Assembly: GCA_037042185.1 (NCBI GenBank)
Contig: JAXQJY010000029.1
Location: 558,001-622,000 of the forward strand
Length of the DNA stretch: 64,000 nucleotides
Direction: 5' to 3'
Source of the DNA: Sordariomycetes sp. S80-01Y
Lineage: Eukaryota > Ascomycota > Sordariomycetes
Every line of letters begins with the position of its first letter. Within the stretch, counting starts at the first letter, position 1. Shown one piece after another: positions 52,564 to 62,504 of this stretch. The position numbers and the translations under genes were made by a program. The notes below the pieces were generated by a model. The model worked only from the letters and a program-made list of their open reading frames with translations, ran no database searches and was not told the DNA's origin.

Positions 52564-53196
52564 TCACTTTTCGTTGGCGAGGTTCATCGCGTCCGCCTCC
52601 TGGCCCATTCTCTTCATCCACCGCTCGACGAGCTCCTTGTTTTCTTTCTTGACTTTGTCGCGTTCGCCTTCGGCCATGGACAGCTGCAGGTTCAGCGCGA
52701 TGATCTCGTCCTGGGTATCCTCCAGGAGTTTCCTCTTCTCGCGTATTTCATGATCTCGGTCCTTTAGTTTCGTGGTCAGGTTGGTCCGCTCGGCTTCGAG
52801 TTGTTTCAGCACGCGTGTATCCGTCTTCGTCTTCGCCCGCAGCTTCTCCAGCTCCACCTCTGCTGTTCGTAGTCTCGTATCAGCAACGCCCCGCGATCGT
52901 ATGGCTTCAGCCAGGTCCAGTCGCAGCTGCGCCGTGCCCGGGTCATCTGACGTCGCAGCTTTTTCTTTGGTTTCGCCTTTGCCTGTCGGCAATCGTGCCT
53001 CTATAGCTGCCTTCTCGGCCTCGAGGGCAGAGATGCGATCTGCCATTTGAGAACCTATGCGACCGGATCAGAGCCATGTGAAGGGGGTGGGGTAGATAAG
53101 GCAGGACGAACATGTCTGGACGAGCTCCATGTTGACAGGGTTGGAGAGCTCGACATCTTTGAGGGAGCCGGCGTACTCATCGCGCCAGTTGGGCAT
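52564..53196 (-). CDS. ATG16: Autophagy protein Atg16
   Basis: Binds Atg5 and dimerises through a coiled coil to form the Atg12-Atg5-Atg16 complex that directs Atg8 lipidation at the phagophore. Two exons, 53196-53112 and 53054-52564, with a 57-nt intron (gttcgt...gcatag); 191 aa, usual for fungi. Exon 1 gives the Atg5-binding helix MPNWRDEYAGSLKDVELSNPVNMELVQTC; exon 2 continues SQMADRISALEAEKAAIE. A long heptad-rich coiled coil covers residues about 30-175, and the conserved end ELVERWMKRMGQEADAMN is present. There is no WD40 domain, as expected in fungi. An ATG at 53046 lies within exon 2, but starting there would lose the Atg5-binding helix. Confidence 0.93.
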
Positions 53197-53779
53197 CCTC
53201 GCCAAGCAGAAAGTGAAAGCTTGGTGATGGCCGGTTGTTTACGAAGTGCGACTTGGTGATAGGGTTTGGAGACGGAACGTTGACTTAAGGGTAGACAGAA
53301 TTGACTCAGCGTGGGGTAATCGTGCAGCAACTCGGCGCGACGTTCCGTGCAAAGACTGGACAGCACAAGACCATAGACAGCCTTGTGATTCCAGAGTTGA
53401 TAAAGGCTTTAGGACAAAGTCCAAATAATCAACTTTACTGTCCTCAACCCATCCTTTAGCAAATCCTTATCTTGTGATCACCCCAGTTGCAATGACGAAA
53501 TCTTTTTGTCAACTTCTGGCCTCTTCCCCAAGCTGTTTACCCGAAGCTGCCCCGTCAACGTCATTGGCTTGGCGCGCAGCCGCAGGCAACGACTCAGAGC
53601 TCAGGCAGTCGAGCTCCCTTCAAGTTGAGCTGCAAGAGCTTCAGTGAGACGCGCCCATCACGCGGACTTCGACGGATACCTCTGGATTGGGGACTCTGTA
53701 TTACTTCTCAGGGTCTCATTAACATCGCAGCTCGCCCATGATATCTCACATCCACGAGAACATGCGATAACGCGCCAAC
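53197..53779. promoter_or_regulatory. Bidirectional promoter region ATG16 (-) / VPS16 (+)
   Basis: 583 bp between start codons of two genes acting in delivery to the vacuole. Short frames inside show no domain. Confidence 0.55.
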
Positions 53780-56397
53780 ATGGACACCCTCCACCCCCGA
53801 GCAGAGTGGGAGAGTGTCGGCGACAAATGGTTCCGCAAAACCCAACTTTACACTGAGGTCTTTGACCAAGATCTCGACCTGGACAATTACGTCGTGACCG
53901 GCGCTCCCTACGCTGGGGCATTGGCCCTCTGGCGCGACGAGTCGAAACTCCAGGAGTTCCGGCCAGGCAAATCAACGAAGCCGGCCATAGATATTTACAG
54001 CCTTGCCGGCAAGAAACTCCGGAGCATACCCTGGGATAAGGGCCAGATCAAGGCGCTGGGATGGAGCGATGATGAGAGGCTCTTGGTCGTCTCGGCAGAA
54101 GGAGACGTGAGGTGCTATGATTTGCAGGGTGACTTCAGCCACTTCTCGCTAGGACACGGTGCTGACAACTATGGCGTTGACTCGTGCCGGTATGGAAGAT
54201 TGATGCTCGGTCCAAGTTCAAGCTGACCGTACTAGATTCTACGACAATGGCATGGTTGCGCTGTTGGGGAACAACTCCCTGGTCTCAGTCTCCTCATACT
54301 CAGAGCCCAGGCCAAAGCAACTAGCCTCAACGCCTGACGGCGAAATTCACTCCTGGGCCATCATCTCACCTGACCATACTCTTTCCCGTTCAGTCGAAGT
54401 CCTTCTCAGCATTGGCCGAACTGTTCATGTAGTCGACGCTACAGACTGCGAAGATCGATTCCTTGATATCGGCCCCTTTACCCATATCAGCGTCTCGCCG
54501 GATGGCAGGTTCGCTAACCTGTACGGCGCGGACGGCAGAGCACACATCATCTCGAGCGACTTCCAAGAGCGGATCTTCGAGCATGAGTCGGACTCAAAGA
54601 CGCCGCCGAAATACGTTGAATGGTGTGGGAGCGAAGCGCTCATCGCCTGGGAGGACGAGGTCCACATCATCGGACCAGGAGATACATCGTCATCCTACAT
54701 CTACGACAGCACAAGAGTGCATGTCATATCGGAATACGACGGCGCCCGGCTCATTACCAACGACTTTTGCGAGTTCCTCGAGAGAGTACCGCAAGATACC
54801 ATCGAAGTTCTCGGCGCTCAGTCAGAGTCATCCGCTGCGTCAATTCTTCTGGACGCAGTAGGTCAATTGGAAATTGAATCACCGAAGGCAGACGACTACA
54901 TCCAGCTTATTCGGCCAAATCTCACTGAGGCGGTTGATACTTGCGTGAATGCTGCAGGACGAGAGTTCGAGACGCACTGGCAGAAGAGGCTACTGAAGGC
55001 TGCTTCATTTGGCAAGTCGGTACTGGATATATATAACAGTGACGACTTCGTCGATATGTGCGAGACATTGCGGGTGCTAAACGCCGTCCGATACTACGAA
55101 GTTGGCATGCCCCTGTCGTTTGAGCAATATCACCGCCTGACGCCCGAGAGACTCATCAAGCGGTTACTGAACCGCCATGAATACCTCTTAGCGTTGAAAA
55201 TCGCAGGATACCTGAAACTACCCACTGATAAGATTTATGTTCACTGGGCGTCGAGCAAGGTCAGGGTTGGATCGGAAGACGACGATACAATATGCCGACT
55301 AGTTGTCGATCGCCTAACCGGGAAGCCTGGGATTTCGTTTGAGGAGATCGCCCGTGCAGCATATCATGAAGGCCGAGGCCGTCTTGCCACAGAACTCCTC
55401 AACCATGAGCCCCGTGGTGGGCGCCAGGTTCCTCTGTTGCTCGACATGGAGGAAGATGAGCTCGCTTTGGACAAGTCCATCGAGAGCGGCGATTCCGACC
55501 TTATCCTCACAGTCTTACTGCAGCTCAAGAAGAAGCTGCCCTTGGCGGCCTTCTTCCGCACCATCAACTCACGACCAGTAGCAACCGCACTCGTCGAAGC
55601 CTCGGCGCTTATGGAAGGTGACAACACTCTCCTAAAAGATCTCTACTATCAGGACGACCGTCGTGTAGATGGCGCAAACGTGTTTATCCGGGAGTCCCTC
55701 CAGCAGCCAAACGCCAGAACAGCATCGGACAAGATGGCGCTCGCCGCCAAACTCTTGTCGGACTCGCGCGAGACGTCATTCGAACTCCACGGGCTGAAGG
55801 AAGCAACGACTTTGCTACGTATGCAGGATTCCTTCGATCGGGATTTGACGGACTCCTTCACCGGTCTGAGCGTGAACGACACGATGTTCAAGCTGATACG
55901 TCTTGGCTACCATGGCCGCGCAAAGAAAATCCAAAGCGAGTTCAAGGTCCCGGAGAAGGTAGCCTGGTGGATTCGTCTCCGCGCACTGGTTGCTAAGCGC
56001 GACTGGAATGAGATTGAGGACATCTCCCGCTCGAGAAACAGCCCGATCGGCTGGGAGGTAAGTCATCTTTTTCCTCGCCCATTTCATTGATATCCGTTTT
56101 CCTTCCAGCACTTGCATTCAGAATTCTCCAGCTAACACCCAACAGCCCTTCTTTAACCTTACTCTGCAGGCAGGTAACCCCCGCCTCGCCGCCGTCTTCA
56201 TCCCGAAGTGCCAAGGCCTGGAACCAGGCGAGGCGGTTAGCATGTACGAGAAGTGCGGCATGCGTATCAAGGCGGCGGAGGAAGCTGTCAAGACGAAGAA
56301 CCAGGAGGCATGGGAGCGGCTGCTTGAAGCCGCCGGCCGAGGAAGTCAGGAGGGGAGAGAGATTGAGAGGATGGGACATTCTGTTTTCAAGAAGTAG
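53780..56397 (+). CDS. VPS16: Vacuolar sorting protein VPS16 (HOPS/CORVET core)
   Basis: Core subunit shared by the HOPS and CORVET tethering complexes, pairing with Vps33 for SNARE assembly at endosomes and the vacuole. Three exons: 53780-54189, 54236-56057 and 56146-56397, introns 46 and 88 nt; 827 aa. The N-terminal beta-propeller region (1-400) begins MDTLHPRAEWESVGDKWFRKTQLYTEVF and contains ALGWSDDERLLVVSAEGDVRCYDLQG. The alpha-solenoid Vps16 C-terminal domain (about 480-820) contains YHRLTPERLIKRLLNRHEYLLALKIAGYLKLP, ISFEEIARAAYHEGRGRLATELLNHEPRGGRQVPLLLDM and KVAWWIRLRALVAKRDW. The last exon, PFFNLTLQAGNPRLAAVFIPKCQG, supplies the conserved end. Confidence 0.96.
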
Positions 56398-57018
56398 CGG
56401 CAAAGGAATAATATCATACATTGAGTTTGGAACGAGGGCCCAATCATCTCGCTTCTAAGTATTCGGAATTACCTCATGATTTTAGTTATCAACAAGCGAG
56501 CGCAGCAAGCCCTGCTCAGAGGCAACTGCTTCAAGACTGCAAAGATGGCCCCCATCGTCACTCGAACCTATGATGGCCATATCCGAATGGGTTCTAACTA
56601 CCTCCCTTCAGCTCCCCTGATCGATCGTTATCCAGTAGAATCTGGCGATGCCGCTCCCAAAGGTCGGAAAGTTAGGGAATCACTCTGTGGCTGATCATCT
56701 CCGAGGTGGAGGACTTTCCTGTCGATGCAGGCGTACAGACTATCAATCATGAGTCCCTTACGATGTTTCAGAAGCTCAAATGTCTACGCTTACCAGATGG
56801 TCTGTATCAGGGGATTGTGCTTTCGGACCCATCCAAGGACCACGAAAGACCAGGACAAACATTGTTTACTTCTCTTTCCTTTGCAGTAGTATTGGTATAG
56901 CTGCGGACACGGTGCATTTTGTTTGCCTTTGTTATTACAGACTATTTCGTTCCGTTCTACACCTGATGCGGACAAATGGCGGTCGATTGATGCCTCGTAG
57001 TTGTTGTAAAAGCTGTCA
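56398..57018. other. Intergenic spacer between converging 3' ends
   Basis: No supported gene. Two short plus-strand frames (56476-56694 and 56706-56900) look faintly protein-like but lack a domain. Confidence 0.5.
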
Positions 57019-59808
57019 CTACCTGATGTGAGCGAGGTCAATGCCCCAGTCCTCCATTTCGATTTCTTCGATCAACTTCACAAGCTTATTCCTGAACCCT
57101 TCCTTGAACCACCAATGAACCCCTTCCTGGGCGGCCCAAACCAAGCCAGGGCCAAAAAGTGGGACCATTGAGGATAGTGCAGCCACAGGTAGAGTCCATT
57201 TGTTGTTGGCTTCTGAACCTGTAAAGACTTTCCAATCGTCCAGGTCGATCATGGACCTGACGCTACTGCACACGTCCTCGTAACTCACTCCGTCAAATTC
57301 TGAGCCGCCGCCAACTGAAGCCTCTCGGGTGAACCACCTGTCCCTCTCCAATTGGAGGTAGCCATAAGCTAACGAGAAGGCCAGGCTTTCGCTTCGCGTA
57401 CCGTGTACAGTGTTTTGCGTGAAGGTTTCCAAGTACTTCTCGCGCTTCGATGCGATCTCACAGGTCATCATATTTCTAACTCTCCACAGAACTGCTAAGC
57501 GTCGTCGGTCAAGTAGATCTGCATCACACCTTAGCGCTTGTCCGGTGAAGAAGGGTTATATGAGATATATAGTACCCAGGACCGACTTAGGGAGCTCCAT
57601 GCTGTGCTTACTGTCGCTCTCATCCTGTTGACGTGAAATTCGATTCCGTGCTTGCTGTTGAACGAGGGATGACAGTTTCTTAAATTCCGACCCCATCTGT
57701 AGTTTCCACATGATCCAAAGCCACGTTAAGGCATCGTTGTCGAATAATTTGGGAGGGCGAAGGGACGACACCCATCTTCCTACCTGACTCAAAGACTTCT
57801 CTTGTAAATCTTTACTGAGGTCGTATTTATTGGCTAGTGAAAGAAAGCGGACAAGAACATCCCATTTGACGCTGGTGGGGATGTGCGATGTCTCGTCGAG
57901 AATCACATGTTTCAGAAGTTTGAAGGCCTGCTCATCGTCTTCAGGATCGGGTTCCATCGGAAACCTGGGGACACCTGTCGAATGTCCCTGGTCTTGGCTA
58001 GGTCCAGCACCACGGTTGTCGCAGTATCCAGCTTTCGAATGTGCACTTTGGGTGCTCGCAACGACTTCGGCACCCTTTATCGTTGTTGGATTCTCGTCCG
58101 GCGAGCCACGAAATTTGTACTGGCGAGAACACCAAGCCTGGCCGCGCGATGCGTCGTCAACCACGGTGTGAGTGCATTTGTCCCGGATGTGACATCGAGG
58201 GTACAAATGAATATCATTGCCCTGCAGGCTGGAAGCTTCGTGCGGGACGTCTTTCAAGGACTTTACGGCATTGATAGATGCCAATTTTACCTTGAAAGGT
58301 GGCGATGTAGTGAGAATCGACCCGTGCTCAACCTCGAGAGTGATATGCTTGCACGAGATATTGTTTGCAGTAGAGCAAGGTTCGGAGGCGCATAAATTTT
58401 GCCCATGGCTTGCAACAGAAAGGCGTTCAATGCAGAAACTCCACTTCCCAGTCCCTTCGTTCTTGCAAGAAGCCATCCTCATCCCTTCTGGGATGAAAAC
58501 ATGCGTCTGGCCCTCGAAATGCTTAGTGACTGGAGACTGATCCTCAGTCGTCTCAGAGTCCGGTATATGTGCTGAGTGGCGACTCGAGGGTTCCAGCTCC
58601 AGAAAGTTCTCTATAGGAATGTAATCTGGTGTCTCCCATTCCTCATCAGATACGGATGCTTCAAAGTCGTCATCTTTGATAACCGTTGAGGCAGTCTTCT
58701 CCTCGACGTCGAGATCCAGAACTGGACTGGGGACCATTATATTCTCTGTAGAGTCGATTGGCAACTGCTCCAGCTCCTCGGCTTCGCCTTTGAATGTGTG
58801 ACTGAGATCGGTATCATATTTTCCATCAGCATGTAAGTCTTGTCGTCCAGCGTGAAGAATAATTAGGTTGTGTGGCTCATCTCCATCGGCGGGTTTATCA
58901 TCAGTGACACATCCGTGGTCAACCTCTCCCGTGGATTTGTTACCTTGAAACATTGGCCTGCTTGACTTCCAAATCCGAGGACCGCGTGACTTTTTGGCTG
59001 GGTCGGCTGACAGGCAAACCTTTCCGCCGTAGACCGTCCCCTTCGGGAAGACGGCTAGAAGTTCAGAGGGTTCCCCGTCAATCATAACATCGAAACCTTC
59101 CTGTCGGAGGCTGGGGTACTCTCTCTTTAGTTCCTTGAGTCTTTCTCCATGATTCACTATCTCCGTCTTGATGGTATCGAGGAGTCCTCCGGCCTGGGAT
59201 CTCCTTTGATGGTATCACATCAGTTCAAATACGTCCAAATCTAACAAATCACTTAGATAGAGATCTTACCATGACGTAGAGGTCTCGATAGATGCTAATG
59301 TCAGTGCCAGATGAAGATGATGCTGGGCACCTTCGACTTGAGCAACTAGGCCACTGACCTGTTTCTCCGTTAGAGCGAATCGGAGAGCAGCTTTGTTCTT
59401 GAGAATCCACTGCAATATGCGACGGGCATGATTGGGCTTCTTGGTTGTCTTTTCAGGTATCAGCCGACGATACTTGTTTAACAGTTCAGACGCGTCGTTT
59501 CCAACCTGTGAAAGGTTGTCGTTGATGCAGTCCACGAATGGGCGCTCATCGTCCTTTCCGATTGGTAGATCGCGGATATGAGGATGGGTTTTCAAAGTGT
59601 TTTCAAGAACTGTCTGGATCTGAACCACGATCAGTAACCCATACGTATGGGTCGGGTAATAGCAGCATACACATGCGACTCTGCGCAGACCGTCACAATA
59701 TTTCTTCCAATCCTCAGGTGCATTTTTGACCAATTTACCAAAGGAAGTGATCTTGGATGTGGATTCCAATATTGTGAGGATGCTGGCAGCGGCGCCGAGA
59801 GCCTCCAT
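57019..59808 (-). CDS. Large protein with STAND/HeLo-type N terminus and BTB-like segment
   Basis: Function unknown. Five-exon structure judged by eye: 59808-59671, 59619-59270, 59203-57576 and 57536-57019, plus no further exon seen, so four coding exons in all; introns 51, 66 and 39 nt; 877 aa. The last intron is unusually short and its ends are the least certain (an alternative is 57 nt). Residues 1-200 (MEALGAAASILTILESTSKITSFGKLVKNAPEDWKKY ... LLDTIKTEIVNHGERLKEL) look like the helical N-terminal domain of fungal STAND/NLR proteins. No Walker A, NB-ARC, NACHT or repeat domain follows. The middle is acidic and disordered (ASVSDEEWETPDYIPIENFLELEP). Near residues 595-680 a stretch (EPDPEDDEQAFKLLKHVILDE ... 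FLSLANKYDLSKDLQ) resembles the second half of fungal BTB domains, followed by a helical C terminus with a hydrophobic stretch (VAALSSMVPLFGPGLVWAA). Confidence 0.7.
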
Positions 59809-62504
59809 GATCTTCAAGAGGCCGCTTGTGGTGTTTGAAAGGGTAGAAAAGAACCATGTACGGGCGATTTAGCTCGTCGTTAACGCACTTTGCGTGGATG
59901 TTGGCTGTTGCAGTTCTTGTACTTTCAAACAGTTAAACATGGCCTCGGAACGAACGAAGAAGTTGTCAAGTTCTGTCAAGCTGAACTGGCCATTAAATGC
60001 CAGTGAATGTGCACATTAAACCGCCTTGCTCGCATCGTTATGCTTGGCCGCTGAACTAGTGTTGGCTGTAAATGCATCACCCATCACACCCCCGCAGCTG
60101 CAAGGCAAACACAGCAGACATCTTTGTGCAAACTCGGTCAGATCCATCGATGCGAATGGTCTCTTACCTTGCAAGGACTCGAATCCAACATGGGTTCGTA
60201 GACTCTCCAGAGTAGAAACGCACGTAGCAGCGCACTTCTACACCAACATCATCATCCTTTGGTTTGCGAATGACCACGACATTGCAACCAAAAATTGCCC
60301 TCTAGGGTAGGCCATAGTAACATTGGCTCAGCAAGCGTCGCTTCAAGTCATCTTCCTAAAAGCCCCCCTGGCAAAGTTCGGGTTTGTGGCGAAAGCTAAT
60401 CTTCCAATAGAAGCCCACTGCAAGGTCGGGATCGGGATGCAAGAGCATACCGCACATTTAGACTTTGACTCGACAGCATCATCCCGTGAATTCCACGTTT
60501 CACGGCGCCCCCGCGGAGCAGCGCCCCTCGAGCCTCCCGCGTGGCCCGGTCGGGAGCGACGGTGTTCGCATTCCAGAGCCTCGCCGGAGTCCCAAGGCTG
60601 CAGGACGTCATTAGGGGACCTGCACGTGCGAGAGAGCGCACGCGGGCGATGCGGGCTGAAGCTGGAATGCTGGGGTTTCCGGCTTCGTCTGGGCGGCAGT
60701 CTAGAACCAGGACGAAACCAGACCGTCGGGGTAGAGACGAGACGAAACCGAACCAGCCGAGCAACCAATGTCGACGCGAATAAACAGACATCCTGAGAGA
60801 GACCCAAAACCTCACGTTTCGTCTACAGTCGCTTATACAGTGGCAACCCCGCGGATGTGGTCCTGGAGGATCACGTATGCATGAACCCCAGGAGTTCAGA
60901 GCTCACATGACACACACGGCACGGTTGCAGGTCCCTGGGTGCATTCCAAAACATCCCCTGCAAAGTGAAAGCATGTCTTTAGGACTGGAATGCTGGAGAC
61001 CCGACAGCGTCGTCGTCGGCCGTGACCGTGAAACGTGCCATTCCAGTGCCGGATCGGAATGCTGTCACTTGGTAGCTGGATCTGGGGCCTCGTGGTCCGG
61101 GCGTGCGCATGGTGCTGGACCCTGAGCTGAACTTTATCACGGCCCAGCGGCCCCATCTCTGTTAGTGAGGGGAGTGCGAAGAGGAACAAGGAGTTTTCTG
61201 GCTGTGGGAAGGCAAGGCGGTGTTGAGGTCACCGGTGGGTTTGGCGAAGGGGCAAAGCGGCGTCTTGTCCCTTTCGAGGGCGGGCGTGGCGATCTTTAAC
61301 TGCGGTGGCTCCAGATGCAGTTTCTCAGTGGTCCATTGGCCATGTGCCCGAATTATCTGCCGCGCCTCTTGTTAATATCATTGAGAGCATCGGGTAGTCG
61401 TCCATAGTCATCTGGCTGGCGCTGGCTTGCATCTTCTGTCAGGATCCGAATTTAGCATCACGAGGTCGATACCCGATCGTCCAGCATGTCGGCTGCAACG
61501 CTACCGCGCGTGAGTCGTTGCGGGCCGTGGCTGGCGGGGGGTTGAATGCGGTAGGTGAGGGAGGGAGGTGAGGGCTGGGGAGGTCATGCTCACCGAGTCA
61601 GGCTGTACATGGGCTGTTAGCGCAGGGCAGGACAAGCTAAGGTAGGGCAACTATCATTTCGCTGCAAGATACAAACTGTACATGACGATAGCTACGGGGT
61701 GTTACAATTGCCAGTAGTGAGATAACCTTGCCGGGTTCGAGACGAGTTGTCGCCCAGAGGCCAACACGAACTTGGGTTAAGATGATCCGTCGTCATGTTC
61801 ATGCGCTCTTGATAGAGATCGGCTGCGATCTGGACCCTGGAGACATCATTGACAGGTGAGCCTGACCCTAAACGCTTGACACGCGTGTAGCCAAAATCCA
61901 GTCAAGGTCTTCTACACATCAATTCTGACCTGCAGAGAAGACACACTGGTTAGACTTCAGGTTACGATCAGATGAGGTTTCCTAACCATTTGAGAAAGAT
62001 CACTTTTTTAAACTTTGAAGCCAGTCGCGACGGGACTGTAGTGCGGCGAGTCTGCTAGCGGGACCCCCCGTTGACCGATTGCACTAACAGGACGAACAAT
62101 GGCACGGCCCCAGTGGCTCCAGCGGTCCTGACGCCACTGGCCGAGACACTCGACCGCTGACGCTGGAAACGGGCAGGCGCCGCTGGGCAGCAGAGACAGG
62201 GCCGGCACGGCCGTGCGACTTTCTTCTCGGCCAAGATCCAGACCTCAATCTTCCATTTCCAATATTACAAAACTCACGAGCCCTCTCTCTCCACGGCCAG
62301 CTCGATCAATTGAACCCTTCCGTCAACCCCAACCTATAATCTCCAACCCCGAGTCCTGTCGACATCCTCCCCGACTCCTCACTGTAACTCGCCCCCCCGT
62401 CTCTCCTAAACCGCGATAGCGCCCGCGCCAGCACCGGCCGACAGGAGCCTCACCAGGAATCGCACGCACCCTCCGTTTTAGAGCCTGTATCGCAGTCGCC
62501 GCAA
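59809..62504. other. 2.7 kb gene-free region
   Basis: Promoter of the STAND-like gene at one end and promoter plus leader of the FHA-RING gene at the other. Frames at 60323-60815 on both strands have no domains and mirror each other, as GC-rich noncoding DNA does. It carries the GCATTCCAG cluster (separate entry). Confidence 0.6.
60569..61061. promoter_or_regulatory. Cluster of six CATTCC sites (TEA/AbaA-like)
   Basis: CATTCC occurs on the plus strand at 60569, 60942 and 61039 and on the minus strand at 60664-60669, 60987-60992 and 61056-61061. Five share eight or nine bases with GCATTCCAG (three exact); the sixth reads GCATTCCGA. CATTCY is the known core for the TEA/ATTS-domain factor AbaA. 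Function here is inferred only. Confidence 0.5.

Noticed and set aside
60156-60240. tRNA-like words (ggactcgaatcc, gggttcg)
   Set aside because: Neither strand gives a T arm with a paired stem in the right place, and no acceptor or anticodon arm can be drawn.
60323-60815. Mirror-image frames of 139-157 codons on both strands
   Set aside because: GC-rich noncoding DNA commonly opens frames on both strands; no motif or splice context supports either.
61725-61760. gggttcgag word suggesting a tRNA T loop
   Set aside because: The flanking bases do not pair and no cloverleaf fits.
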